The notes beneath the pieces were generated by a model that worked only from the letters and a program-made list of their open reading frames with translations, was not told where the DNA came from and did no database searches. The position numbers were made by a program, and so were the translations under genes. 64,000 nucleotides of DNA from Proteromonas lacertae (taxonomy: Eukaryota; Sar; Bigyra; Opalinata; Proteromonadidae), in contig NGBS01000004.1 of NCBI GenBank assembly GCA_002245135.1, forward strand, positions 1 to 64,000, read 5' to 3'. Positions 32,180 to 46,397 of this stretch are shown piece after piece (positions within the stretch are counted from its first letter, which is position 1; each line of letters opens with the position of its first letter).

Positions 32180-34167
32180 TTATTCACTTATTTCTTCCAC
32201 TTTATAATTTGAAAATAAAGCATCATCAAAGAGTGGAAATAAAGCTCTTCGCTGTTGTAATCTCAAATGATGACAACTAACAAATCTGTGAATACTTAAT
32301 AATATCTGTCCATCTGAAAACAAAGATGGATAATCTTTCTTCATTCTTAATAAAGATGAAGCACATTTTTTATATGATAATAAGTTACACAATCCACTGA
32401 TAAACCTCATCATTTCATTCAACTTCTTTGTATCTTCAGGAGGTAAGTTTATATGTATTGGTTCTGAATCTCTGTCATACATTAATGGCTCATCATATTC
32501 TTCTTCATCGAATTCTTCATCTTCATCTTCTTCATCATAATATTCATTCTCTTCACTACTTGATCCTGTCCTTATTTTCTTTAATTTTATACCACTATAA
32601 CTATCATCAAATTTATTTTTATGTTTACTATTATCAGTATTAAGATTGAATATTTCATTCACATTTTCAGGTAAAGCTATTGGAATAGGTGAATGAGGTA
32701 GTTTTTTCCAACCATAAGCTTCAATTTCTTTAATTGTCTCTGTATTACTAGCGATTAATCCCATTATGAAGTAAGCAGTACCTCTCAACGAAGGATGAAC
32801 ACTTCTTTCAGCTAATTCAACTAACATTGGGAAAAATGAAGGAATTGGAGTTCTTTCACCATTAATCTCTTCTTCTGTGAATAATTTATCATTTAATAAT
32901 TCACAACCACCTTTGGTAGTATAAACATGACCTAATGCCCACAATGATTGTTTCTTTTCTAATAAAGTTGTCTCATTGGATAATATCATACTATTATATT
33001 TCTCTAAATTGCCATATTGATTTAATATTTCACATCCTTCTTTAGTTTTAGCTAAACATCCATATAAATGATCTGGAATAGGTGTTGATAATGGTATTGA
33101 TGGTTGAATATCTAATGTAAATTCAATCTTTGTTAATGATGGTGTATTTTGATTTGTATTACCTTGTCCACCTGCTGTTGCAGTTGATATAATCTTAGAT
33201 GATTTCATTGATGATATACTGGTTGTAGCTGTTGTAGCTATTGATGTTGTAGATGTATTACCACCACCTAAACCTCTTTTGCTTGATTTCTGTGTTAGAT
33301 CAATAAACCAACTGGCAACACTATTCTGTTCACTACATACTGTAGAGGATTGTGCATTTTGATTGGCTTCTAATACATATTTTCTAAGTGTAGAATGTGT
33401 TAGTTTAGTAACATAAGGAGAATCTTGTAATTTACTGATTATATTATTAATAGACATATCTTTAACTTCTAATAATTCACCATTTTGTGTAACAAAGTAA
33501 GAGCCAATAAATAACATAGCATGTAATTCTTCTCCTGTTTGAATTGGATAAGGAGTTGATAAACCAACTGGTGATATTACATTAGCACATATTCTAATAT
33601 CATTTTCAATAGTACAACCTGATTCATACAAATGTTTACGAATATGACTCAAATCTACATAAGTATCAGTATTTAATAATGTTATACCACCTGCTCTACT
33701 GATGGATATAATTTCTATTTTGAATGGAATCCATAGTAGCCATTCTAAACATCATTTCTCCACCGTTTAATATATCCTCAATATATTTACGACTAGTCCA
33801 AAATGGAATGGAACATGGTGAACTTTTATCAACTCTACGACGTTGAGTTCTATCAAATCCTTCAGCTAATGCACTTTCTAAAGATGTTACGTAATTGGAT
33901 AAACCGTTAAACTGCCATGCTGATAATTCTTCATTTACCCATCCTTTTAACTTCTCAAATCCTTCACTATATTTGATCATTTTCATGAATAAATAACCTG
34001 AATTATTCAATTCATTCAACTGTGGTTTACAACTGAGAAATGCTTCCAAGTTCTGTTCTTTATCTATTGCTTCGTATAATACTGAGATTGCTGTAGAGGA
34101 AACATCTTGTTCAAGTGATAATTGTGATGCTAATAATGGAATACCCCAAATATGAAAATTAGGACTC

Positions 34168-34202
<35 letters not shown>

Positions 34203-34285
34203 TAAATAATAATAATAATAATAATAATATAAATAATAATAATAATAATAATATAAATAATAATAATAATAATAATAATAATATA

Positions 34286-34319
<34 letters not shown>

Positions 34320-37080
34320 TAAATACATTCTTTCTAACTTCTGATCTTAATATTCCCAATATAAATAATCTCAATGACTTAGTTCCAAAAGTACACCAGC
34401 CTTGTATTAGTTCTCTACTGGATTCATTATCATTATAAGATAATCTACTTAATAATAATCTTGCTATATAATCAAATCGTGGAGATCTTGTCATTGATTT
34501 TATTATATCTAATATCTTTGATTCTTTTAATAAATTTGTACCATTTTCAGTGTGTAATAAAGTAGCGATTATTACTATATATAAACTAGACATTGTCCTT
34601 TGAACACTACTGGGTGAAAATAATTGTGTTAATTCTAAGGTTGTTTCTGTAGAAGTCATACTAATTTCTAATAATGAGTGTAAATTTTTATATAATAAAT
34701 CCATTAAATTACCATATTTATTATCTTTCAATATATTCAAACCATCATTCGTAGCCATACATACTCTTGTCCATAACACAACAGCAGTAGTAATAACAGG
34801 TGATAAAGAGAGTGTAAATTGTATATTCAATATATTATCATTGCCTTCTTCACTTACTGGCAACATAAACTCAGTGATTTTTTTCATAAACTTTGTCTTA
34901 TATAATTCAATAGTATTTTCTTCATTTAATAATGCAAATTGAAACGTATTCACAACTGTATTCCAATTCCAATTATGTGGATCTTTATTCTGTAGTATTT
35001 GGGTACTTTTTATCAATTTACCTAAATGATTCGTTTCATGAAAGGTTTGATAGTTTGTCGTAAATACTCTATTACTTTGTACATTTCTATCTAACAGTGG
35101 AGCTTGTAAACATACAATATGATGCTTTTCAATTAAATTAATCATAGAAACTAAGTTAGATAAATCTTCACAATACAATAATAAAGTTGAATTTACATTA
35201 GTATATAATGAATCCAACAATAACTTTGTAAAATCATTGTCATTTGGAGCACCAGGTTGTTTATGTATAACCGCTGTTGCACGAATATAATTACGTTGTA
35301 ATACTGGATCATCCATTTGGTTAGTATATTGCGTTGATATTGATACTAGTCTATCCAATGTAGCTAAATGTATATAGTCATTATCAGTGATTAGTAGATA
35401 AGATAATCGTAATATTTCACTCATTAAACTACAAGCAATACTACTTAGTTTATCATCAGTACTTGTATAAGATAAATAAGTTAATGCATCAAATAGATTG
35501 TTATTAATAAATGCATATAATAATAATGATAAATAACTTGTTAATAAGTTAGTTTGTGGAGAAATAACATTCTGTGAACGATTAATCATTAATTTTCTCT
35601 TATTCCACGCTGGTAATAAATATCTGGAAGTATACGTAACATTATTATTATTATTATTATTATCACTTCTATTCCTACATAAACCTAATATATCAGAAAA
35701 TAAATTCAATATTTCAGTTTTCAATTCATTGGAAGATGGTAATGTTAATAAATCAATTAAAGACCTTAAACCACTGTTAGATGTAGGAGTTGAAAGTATT
35801 AAAAAACTAATCCAATTCCTCATACATAATAATAATACTTGATGACAACATTCCCATTTCTTCTTCTTATCTTGAGCTTCACAGTAGTTATCTTCAGTGT
35901 ATGGAGCTATTACAGATTCTAACTCCAAATTGACTCGAATAAATTTCTTATTTTTAGGATCTTCCATTATAAACAACAATGATAATAAAATTGAATCAGC
36001 AACATCTTGTAATGAAGGTTCTAATAATGAATCAAATAAAGTTGTTATTCCTCTACATTCACTTACCCATACTGGATTATGAAGTGCTAATATTCTCAAA
36101 GATTCTAAACAAACTCTTCGAAAATTATCATCAGGATCTGAGGCAACCGCAACTATGGATGAAATTATAGTCGTTGGTAAACCTAATGGTTGCATTTCGA
36201 TCCATTTCTTTATACATTTTAACGCTTGCATTCTTTCCCATACATATCGTTTATCTCTCTCTAAGGCTCTAATTAGATACAAATCAATATGATATAATAA
36301 TAAATATTCAATCATTTCTTCATTTATTAGTAAATATCTAACTCCTCTTAAACCATTACCTCTTATTATTGAATCTTTTGAGATGATTAAATCGTGTAAT
36401 AAATCATAATATTTATCACGATGTTCCCATATTTCTGGCTTTTCTTTAAGGAACTTTATATATCTTTGTAATGCAGAGGATAATTCCTTCCTTTGACCTA
36501 CTGTTATACATTTCTTAATTTGATCACTTATTTCTTTGAAATTATTCATTACTGAATCTTTCTTTGATTTTGATTTTATTTTGACTGTTGTATTTACTGT
36601 ATTTTCTAGAGGCACTAGTGAGAATGTATCGTCTACTGGTAATAGATTCTCTGGTGGAATGAATGTTGCATGTTGTGGTGTTAAATATTTATGTGGACTT
36701 AATGTGGGTGATGGTGGACCTGGACGATCTTCAGGTATTGGCATTTCTTCTTTAATATCTTCTAATGTTGAGGTTAATTGTGGTGAATATGATTCAAAAG
36801 AAGAACTGGTTCTTAGTTTTCTTGGACTATCATCAGCTGTTAGGGGAGGTGGTTCTGGTATTGGAGAACTAGGAGGAGGTTCCAGTGGCTCTTCAATCTT
36901 GAATTTGTCATGAGAAGCTTTTCTATGGGAAGTTTCTGTTTCTAAGGAGAAATCATATTCTCCAGAGTTTTTATGATGAGGAGTAAAGGCGTCTTCATTT
37001 ACACTTGAGAAAGAAGAAGCTATATAATAGAGTTAAATTGAAATACTTTGTAATGTAAATGATTGCGGCTCCATTGTCAT
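32180..37080 (-). CDS. RICTOR: Rictor, TORC2 scaffold
   Basis: The first exon starts at 37080 (or 37074); a 27-nt intron follows, then a Pro/Ser-rich leader. The RICTOR_N armadillo region is clear (YYDLLHDLIISKDSIIRGNG, LRGVRYLLINEEMIEYLLLY, WERMQALKCIKKWIE). Further on come the middle region (YLFMKMIKYSEGFEKLKGWV), and RICTOR_V with IPDHLYGCLAKTKEGCEIL and SLRGTAYFIMGLIASNTETI. Rictor defines TORC2, which phosphorylates AGC kinases. The total is about 1,500 residues. Intron 34167-34324 is expanded by (ATT)n. Near 33.70-33.76 kb the frame shifts by one; a 19-nt GTGGAG...TTTAG intron or a one-base error could explain it. Confidence 0.85.
34167..34324. repeat. Expanded (ATT)n microsatellite in a Rictor intron
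   Basis: About 150 bases of TAA/ATT triplets broken by ATAAATA units. It sits between a GT donor (GTATTTATTTTATT on the minus strand) and an AG acceptor. It reads through as a run of Leu, Phe and Ile codons, so an automatic ORF would wrongly include it. Most other introns in this window are 25-40 nt. Confidence 0.8.
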
Positions 37081-37240
37081 ATTTAGTATCCTATTTCTCT
37101 CGTTGGATCTTGCGAAATAAACAAAATATTTTCTTATTCAACTCAAGCTTTAGGTTTGACTTGATTCATTTTTTCTTTTAAAATCTCTTCGGTAGATTTA
37201 ATAACACAGAGAAGCTGACCTCTATTCAATTCTATTGAAT

Positions 37241-38928
37241 ATGAACAAATCGTTATATAACAAGGGAACTAGTCTTATTGACAATCTCTTGAAAGAGGCT
37301 GTAAACGATCCTAATGCACAGTTGATACTCAACTTACCACAACCAGTCGTTGGAGTTAAAGTAGATATTACAGGAAGGCTAAAAACGAAGAGTGGTGAAA
37401 TCCCGCTTTCTTATTTAACATTAAAATATAATTGGATGAAATGCACAAGGACACTGAACTGTAGTTTACCTAGATGTTGTAAAGCCACAATTAACGAACC
37501 ATTACGATTAGCTAAATTCAGGTGTTTGCTGTGTTACAATGAACCAGGTGCATCCAGAATGATATTTTGCTCTCATGAATGCTTGCAATACCATCTAAGG
37601 TATATTTTTTTCATTTAATTTCTCAACAATTATATAGGACTTGTCCACATAACAATGTCAAAAAAATCACAACGAATCTTAGAGATTGGTGTGATGATAT
37701 AATAAGTCTACAAGCACCAGATCTAGCCAGTACACTCAAATATATCCCAATCAGTAATACTGATCAATATGTCCCAACCAACGATGATGCAGGTAAGTCA
37801 ATACGAGTAGAAGTAACAGCTTTAATCAATGGTAAAGAAATCGCTAGTAGAACGTTAGATACATTAATGACTTTCCCCAGAGGTCCTTCACCCCAACCAC
37901 GTATGTATTTATCATGTAAGACTAAGCCATATATGACGAATCCAATCAGATTAGCATCTTATAATATACTAGCCTCAGTATATTGCAGTGAAGGTTTTTG
38001 CCCTCATTGTCCAGATTGGGCAAGGCAGTGGAATTATAGAAGAGATAATATTATTAGAGATTTAACAAATATGAGTGCAGATATTATATGCTTACAGGAA
38101 GTACAGTTTGAACATTACAAAGATTTCATAAAGCCAGAGTTGGAAAAGAGGAATTATTCAGGTTTATATAAGCAGAAGACAAGAGATGGATTAGAAGATA
38201 AAATCGATGGATGTGCTATATTCTACAAAAGTGAAAAATTCGATCTAATTAACAAAGATGAGATTAATTTCAATGATTTAGCAAGAGAAACATTCCAAAA
38301 TGATTATACAGTGATTAAAAGACTATTACACGATAATATTGCACAAATTGTCCATTTTAGGTACAAATACCCAGGAGATAGTTCAGCAGATATAGTTATT
38401 GCTAATACACACATATATTGGGATCCAGAGTATCCAGATGTGAAATTATGGCAAACTTACAAATTACTTCAAAGATTAGAAAATTATAATCCATTTCCTA
38501 TTATTTTATGTGGTGATTTTAATTCTACATTACGTTCTGCTGTTTATACATTCTTAACAGAATCATGTGTAGCATCCAATCATCCTGAATTAAAAAAGGA
38601 TCCGTTGAATATTATAGAGCCGTTATTACCTTTAAAGCATAGTTTGACATTACAAAGTGCTTATAAATCTGTATTAGGAAGTGAGCCACAAACTAATTAT
38701 ACTGCTAATTTTAAAGGAAGTTTAGATTATATTTTTTTCTCACCAGGAACTATTCAACCATTTGCAGTATTGAATGTACCAACTGAAAGTGACTTAATTA
38801 ATGAAATTGGATCTACCGAATTACCTAATCCTGTCTATCCTTCTGATCATATACCGTTATGTATGGAATTTGATGTTATTCCACAAGTTATGCCACCACC
38901 AAACATGTATATGCCATCTTATTATTAG
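37241..38928 (+). CDS. CCR4: CCR4-type deadenylase, plant-type architecture
   Basis: Two exons joined by a short intron near 37.6 kb. The N-terminal part has Cys/His pairs (CLLCYNEPGASRMIFCSHEC) like a MYND-type zinc finger, then an Ig-like segment with YVPTNDDAGKSIRVEV. The EEP nuclease domain follows: ICLQEVQ (catalytic Glu), LCGDFNST, and YPSDHIPL (catalytic His). This order is that of land-plant and protist CCR4, which lacks the leucine-rich repeats of animal and yeast CNOT6/CCR4. It shortens mRNA poly(A) tails. It lies head to head with Rictor, with about 160 bases between the starts. Confidence 0.85.
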
Positions 38929-39122
38929 TTAATTAACTCAAACTCTCACACACACATTTTTTAACATTAATTAATTATTAAAAAAGTAATTTTTCTATTA
39001 TATTACTCTAAATAAAATAGTATTATGCTTTTTTGATGGTTAAAATAATATGAAATTACAATTTAACATAAAAAATAATATTCATCTTTTAATTAAATAA
39101 AATTGAGTTTTACAAAATTTGA

Positions 39123-39280
39123 TTATGAGTGTTTAAATGTACTTCTTGATGAAGATTCTGTTGTTGAAGACAATGATATTGATGGATTCTTGAACATTGT
39201 TTCTAATGCTTGTAATCTTTCACCAACATCTTGATCTAATGCATTTAATTCTTGATCAACATATTGTCCTATCATAATAA

Positions 39281-39312
<32 letters not shown>

Positions 39313-40693
39313 AGTATACGATTTCTAGGTCTTTCTGGTGAAGATTTACCAGTTCTTCCTCTACTACCTCCAACAATTGCACTACTACTTCTCTTATTAC
39401 CTATTTTTTTCCTTGCTAATTGTTTTACACCAACATCCTCTGGATTAATATGAGTTTCTTTATATTTCTTAATTGTAGTGATTTGACCTGCATTTTCATC
39501 ACCATACTTTATTTCATCTTCACTCACCTTACGATTTGGTCTTGTAGTAGCAGAATGTTTAGACGAACCTGATGTATTATTCGATCTACTGATAGAAGCA
39601 CTTTGACTTCTTTTTGGAACTAATTTATTCCTTATTAATCTTGTACCATTGTTTTCATTATCAATATTATCAGTTTCTTCACCATTATCATAATCATTGT
39701 CTCTAATGCTGGCACTCATGTTTTCAATGTCTTCATTTGTATAATGTTTCATCACACCATTCTCTTTTAGATATTTCAACTGTTTTATACACATTTTTAA
39801 CTATTAAAAAATACAATAAAATATTTTACAATATACTTTCTCTTCCAGCTCTTTATCACTCATTCCTGTATAATCAGCAGATAAATTCTTCTTTCCTGCA
39901 TCTTTAGCTGATTTCTCATTAATTCCAGTGATTGTAGAACACATAGATTGTAATATTGAATCAATATCATATTTTGTTTTTGTGATTATCTCTGTATATC
40001 TTAATAAATCACATTCTCTCATCATATCTGTGAATTCACTGGATACTGGAGTAGGTAATGGACTGTATTTTAATACTATAATAATTAGGAAATATATAAA
40101 TGATTTATGATATAAAATATTATACATAATTTACTAGTAGCTTTCATTTTGGAGTATAGCTCTTTGTTTTTACCATACAAGACCTTTGAATATGTTTCTA
40201 TACCATTTATAATAAAGAATAATATATATACTCATCTGAATGGCTTGATCGAGTTGAAAAATCATTGTTTTTATAATATCTACTTGCGATTTGTGGATTT
40301 GTAATGCAGTATTAATTGGAGAGTTGTACACTTGTTCCAAACGCTATGAAATAAAGAGTAATACAAAGGATTTAATACATTCATATTAACAAAGGATCTC
40401 TTATAAAGCTTCTCCAATTTTGCAATTAATGCATGATATCTACACAATAAACCTAGTACATGTTATACTCTTCTTGTATTTCTTTCGTATAGTCATCTTT
40501 AGTCTTCAAAATTTCAGTTTGTATACCTTGTAAATATTGACACTCCATTCTGTGCTTTCTCTTCAATTTTACCAAATCAAACTACAATAATTTAGAAATG
40601 ATACAACAAGAAATTTAAACTCATCTTCACCAGGATCATTCTTTAAATTCTTATGATCAGTCTATACAGTAAGATATGTTTCCAATATACCAT
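39123..40693 (-). CDS. Coiled-coil protein of unknown function
   Basis: Six or more exons, starting with an ATG-only exon at 40693. Charged heptad-like helices follow (LVKLKRKHRMECQYLQGIQ, ALIAKLEKLYKR), then ECDLLRYTEIITKTKYDID, and a basic, Ser/Asn-rich C-terminus (LIRNKLVPKRSQSASISRS). No family recognised. Introns are 25-40 nt, one of them with a (TA)n run near 39.29 kb. With several cilium genes in the window a flagellar role is possible but not shown. Confidence 0.5.
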
Positions 40694-40780
40694 TCTATGA
40701 TGATGATTAATATCTTTTCAATATTGTAACGACTTTATTTTTATATAAAAACTTGGCTTGAAGACTTTTTTTTGTTGGTG

Positions 40781-43700
40781 ATGTTTAGCAGGAGTAAGGA
40801 TATTAGAATATATTTTATAGGTGAGAACAGGAAGAGCTCATTAAGTAGTTTAGACAAAACACCTAGATTTGACCAGGAAGAGTTTAATGACTGGTTATCG
40901 CACTTACCCACAGTTAGGACCATGGTAGTTAGTAGTATTACCAAAGGTGGTGGAATTATTGGACAATCTATAAATATTTCTATGGAAGTAAATGGTATTC
41001 CAATAGAAAGGAAATTAAGGTATTAATGTACATATATTTTATAGTGATCTTAAATCTATTATGTCATTATTAAAGAAGAGATATTCAGGTATTTGTTTTC
41101 CTCAATTTTTTGATGATAATGAAGAAATTAACACAAAGAATATGAAAGTACAAGTAGCACAAGCAGTAAGATGTCTAGCATCTATCCCATTTTTTATTGA
41201 AGATTCAGATTTCTCAGATTTTTTATATTCTCAAGGCTATAAAGGAAGTGGTTTTTCTATTAAAGGGTTTAGAGTATATTATTATTATTATTATATATTT
41301 ATTTGTATAGAGTCGTACAGAAAGTGTAGAAAATGTCGGTTACTCTCGTTGGCTCTCTTTTACTCATTATATTCAAGAATTAATAGACAAAATCCCATTA
41401 CATAGCAGTCTATCCAAACAATCAATTCCATTACCAGTATTAACTAAAGATGAACATAATGAATGGTTAAATAAAGTAAATAATGAAGAATTATCAGTGT
41501 CAATAACCTATGAACAAATTGAAGGCAATGTAATGATTTGTATGATGAATACTAATCCAAATAGTGTAGTATCTAGAAGATCAATGAAGTATAACATTAA
41601 TATATAGTAATATTATATATTTTATAGAGATTTTGAACAATATTTTACATTCATATCACAATGTTATACCTCTTATCCAATCAAATTGCTCAATATGGAA
41701 GAAATCTTAAAAGGTATAAATTCAACGAATGAAGAATATGATGTGATCTGTGAAATATTAACCATTCATATGAATTATCTATTAACAATACCATACATCA
41801 AACATCATATATTCACACGATTATTCTTGTTTTTACCTGAAATATCATGGAAAGCATTTATCTATCGTCATGATTTATGTTATTCTGTTAATGATTTAAC
41901 AAAAGCTAACTTATTAGATACAATTGAAGATATGAGAACAAACATAATTGATTTTACTGGTGGAAGTGAATATATTGATGGTTTTGACCATTATTGTGGA
42001 TATTTAAGATTACTATCAAATGAACAACATCGTGTTCCTGATAAATTCAAAAGTGATTTAATCAGTCATCAACAAATATTATATAAAACGATAATGAAGA
42101 TTAAAGATATGATTGAACCAAATCTAGGTAGATATAATATACCTATATATAATGAATCATTCCCACTGTTATGCCAATATTGTAGAAGACAACCTTATAG
42201 TCCTGAGAATTCAACAGATAAACTGAATTTAGGATCTGATTTAATGATTTTACCTTATATTTATAACAAATTAAATGATGATTTAGATTATATTAAAGAT
42301 ATTATTAGTTTATATGAACATAAAGAGAAATATTCACAGGAATCTGAGTTATTATTAAACCAAGTATCTTCTGTTATTACACCAGGTAGAAGTAATAATA
42401 AAGAAACTGATTTTACATCTGTTACTGAGAAATTGAATTTTATTACACAAATAATCGAAAGATTTGATAATGGAATATTGTTTGCATATACACAGTTCCT
42501 GTATATATATATATATATTATTGATATTATATTATGAATAGTAAAATAATAAGTAATTCATATGATCAATTAAGTAATCTACAAAAGAGTAAACATTATA
42601 AAGATGTATTACCTATTGTCCATTTATATGAACCAATATGTAAAGAATATAGAATAAATTATGTTAGAAAACTATCAGTAGATACGTATAAATATAAACA
42701 CAATTTATATATATATATATATAAATAGAAGAGATGTTAATTTAGATGTTTATGAACCAAGTGATTTAACATCATCAGTACCTCGTCGCAATTTTGAGAA
42801 TAAATTCGAATTGGCATTTTACAAATGTTATGGTAAAGTTGGTATTGAATCATCTGAATATAGTTTAAATACTGAATATAAACCATCAGTATTGGTTCAT
42901 TATCCAATGGAAATTGAGTTACCGTATGGAATTGAAGAATTCTGTTATCCCTTACCAATCAAATTAAAGACAGTCGTTAATATAACGTATATATATATTA
43001 TTTATTAATTGTTTTAAAAATAGTGAAGCAAATAAATTATTGGATAAAAACAATGAATATGGAAAACATCATATATTTACAGTAACCAACAGTCATGGTG
43101 AAACTAATTATGGTTGTGTGATGTTCAGTAATGAGATAATCCTTGATAATGAAAAGGGTGATATGTTTAGTTATGAAACAGCTCAATTTATTATCAGTGA
43201 ATTGCCCATCTTTCAAATCCATCTTAATGTCTTACATCATATAATCAGCATGGAAACTGAATATATAAGAAACAAAGCAAAAGAAATATGTGAAAATGCT
43301 AAAGATTTAAGAAGTAATGATAATGTTTATTTAGAAAGAGTTTCTTTATCGGCTCATAATGTGAATAAAATACCAGAACCAGTAGTAGCAATATTAAAAC
43401 AATATAGAAAATTAGATTATCCAAACAGTGGAGATAAAATAGTAGTTCCATTTTTACCACCCGAAAAAATCATACCTAAAAGAATGCCAAAAGGTTCCAC
43501 TGAGTTGATTAATTCTGATTTAATGTTTAATTATTGTATTAGCGAACCATATGTTGAGTTACTAAGTATAGAACGATTATTTCAAACAATTGGTTGTTTA
43601 ATAACAGATCATAGATTAGTCGTTGTATGTTCTAATACTGATCAATTAACTTCCACTATTTTATATATTATTTCATTATTTTACCCATTTCCAATGTCTC

Positions 43701-45147
43701 ATACCATTAATTTGGTTTTGTCTGATAATTTGGTGGAGCAAACTCACATATTGGAAGGAGGAATGGGATTATCAATTATTGGAATTAACCAATTAAAAGA
43801 ATCAGTATATTATATTATTATTATTATTTATAGATTGATGATGATGGCATGGTAATATTGAATTTAGATACTTATGAAATAAAAATACAAAACCGTGATA
43901 ATACATCATTGAGATTACCATTTTACAACAAATTTGCAGCTTTATTCTCAAATATAATGGAACAAATCAAACGAACCTCTGATAGAATGACACATGATCA
44001 TTTATTTGATGAATTTAAAAAGTATTTCAGATATTACATGAGTAGTTTAGGTAATTTATTGATTGAATTAAAGCAAAATGAAGATGAAATCATTAAATTA
44101 TTAGATAATAATTGTAAATATGACACTGTATTAGGCTATTTAGATAAAACTAACATTTCATTTTTAGAGACAATGTTACAGTCATCTTTAATCAATAATT
44201 TCAATGATGTTTTATGTGATGTATTAGAATATGAAACTCCAACGAGAGATTTGACTGATTTAATGAAATTCAGTTGTATTCAAAGATTCGAAATGCCTTC
44301 GATGATTAGAAAGTTTTATAATCCATCACCGCTTATTAATGAAATATTAAAAGATATTCCAGAAGATGTATTACAGAAATATCCATCTATTTCTGACAAA
44401 CTAAATACAATTGTCAATGATCCATTTGTTTTGTTTAAGAAAGAAGAGTTTCAGAGTGATTTATATCAAAGTAATTATTATATGGATATTCAAATGATAT
44501 TCTCCAGTGAAAGTCCAATAATATCGACTATATGTGAATATTTGTTTTATTTATTTCAAATTATATTAAATCAGTATCCAAATATAATTGTTCATGTGTT
44601 AGATTCGATTGAATTTAATACAACTGATAAGACTCATTATAAGTTAAGATTTTACCATTTATCAAATAATCGATGTGATAATGATTCATTAAGAGTGTTA
44701 TATACAATTAATACATTTTTAGATAATTGTTTATCAGGTTTATATGTAAAAATTGAATATGGTTTCAGTCCAAAATGCAATTATATCTGTGATAATGTTA
44801 CTTTGATAAATAATGACCATTTAATCAATATGAAGAATGAAAAAGATAAAATTGATAATAATACGACCAATAAAGAGACTCATTCAATGTATTTAATTAA
44901 ATGTAATTCTCATTTTAATAAAATAACAGAATCGTTTATTATAAGTGAATTACTGTCAGTAACACAATCAGTTCAAAAAGGAATAACAATGAAAATTACT
45001 AGAATGTATATTGAAGAAAAGCCTGGTTGTAGATTATGTTATGAAGTAGAATTTAATGATAATCGCGATTGGATTAAGAGTATTAATAGAATAAATGCAA
45101 TTGATTTTGAAGTAATTGAGTATAAACATAAATCAGTTAGATTCTAA
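40781..45147 (+). CDS. DENN-domain Rab exchange factor, multi-exon
   Basis: At least nine exons with introns of 25-46 nt give a protein of nearly 1,400 residues, with no frame problems. The N-terminus (RKLRSDLKSIMSLLKKRY to ASIPFFIEDSDFSDFL) resembles a PX domain, weakly. Around residues 650-950 is a DENN module: uDENN with HYPMEIELPYGIEEFCYP, the core with YVELLSIERLFQTIGCLI, and HRLVVVCSNTDQLTSTILYI followed by SLFYPFPMSHTI. DENN domains act as GEFs for Rab GTPases on membranes. The remaining C-terminal part is unassigned. A PX-DENN combination would suit phosphoinositide-directed Rab activation. Confidence 0.75.
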
Positions 45148-45289
45148 TGTTTTTTTTTCAATATTAATCTAATGTGTGTATGGTTGTATATAAAACATAA
45201 CATTACTATAATAATATAAATAAAATAATTTAAAGGATAGAAAAAAACAAAATTAATGTCATTAAATACCACTTCATCATATATCTGCA

Positions 45290-46286
45290 TCATCTAAAAC
45301 TCATTTTAGGTTTAAATTGAAATGAGGTATTAGATGCAGAATATCCAGACAATACAATCTGTAATTGATATTCCCATCTTGAAACACCAAGTGCATGCCA
45401 TAAATCACTATATATATATAATAATAATAATAATACGTATTTTCACACACTCTATTCCATTTTGAACAAACACAAGCACATCTACTGAGTGATTTTGGAT
45501 CTAAATATCTAAGTATATTACTTAATAATTCATTCGTCAATGGAATCAGTGATTTTGGTAACTTCTCAGTCTTTAATTCTCTATATAACCTATCATCCTT
45601 TGGATTATCATCATATACAGTATCATCAAAATCATTCTTTATCATTTTATCAGCTCCACTTTGTAGTAATAATCTCACTATAGGATAATGTTTCTTTCTA
45701 CAAGCATAGAATAATGCAGTTTCACCATACTAACAATATAATAATATATATATATAATATATACTTGATTCTTAGCATTTATTTCAGCTCTATAATCTAA
45801 CAATAATTCAACTAATTCAATATTACCATTATAACAAGCGAAATGTAAAGGTGTATCTCTTTTATTGGTTATTGCGTTTGGATTGGATCCTGCATCTAAT
45901 AATGTACGAGCAGCTTTGACATGACCTTTATTACAGGCTACGTGCAATGGAGTGTAATTATCCTAGAATTTATATCTTCAATGTAATAATACTAATCCCA
46001 AACATGAATCTGGAGGTACACCTTGCTTTAATATAATATTTGAAATAGTTTTAAAATCACCTTTATCAGCAGCTATTTGCATATCGTCAATAATAGCTTG
46101 ACTAGAAGCATTCAATGCTCTTAATGCAGGATCTTGAGGTAATGACTATAATAAATCATTATATTCACGAAATACCTCAAAAATACTATGATGACTGTGA
46201 AACCTTCTTAATGGACTTTTAACTTTCTTTTCTTCAATTTCTTTTGAAGCTTTAACTTTTCTCTCTCTTATTTTTCTCTCAGACAT
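45290..46286 (-). CDS. Ankyrin-repeat and F-box protein
   Basis: It starts at MSERKIRERK (46286), with a basic N-terminus. Ankyrin repeats follow: YTPLHVACNKGHVKAARTLL, DTPLHFACYNGNIELVELLL and ETALFYACRKKHYPIVRLLL. Near the C-terminus an F-box (LPKSLIPLTNELLSNILRYL, then LSRCACVCSKWNRVCE) ends with TDLWHALGVS after a short intron. F-box proteins present substrates to SCF ubiquitin ligases; the ankyrin repeats would bind the substrate. All introns are 25-36 nt. No specific orthologue recognised. Confidence 0.8.
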
Positions 46287-46397
46287 ACCAGACAATGCAA
46301 TAAAAAGAAAAACTTCTTTGCTCGGCTTGAACCTTTGAAACTTCAATTCTATTTTGCAAATAAGAATTTGCTTTATTAATTTCTTCTTTTCTTCATT

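Noticed and set aside
36536-36913. Plus-strand Gly/Ser-rich ORF
   Set aside because: It is antisense to the Pro/Ser-rich leader of Rictor.
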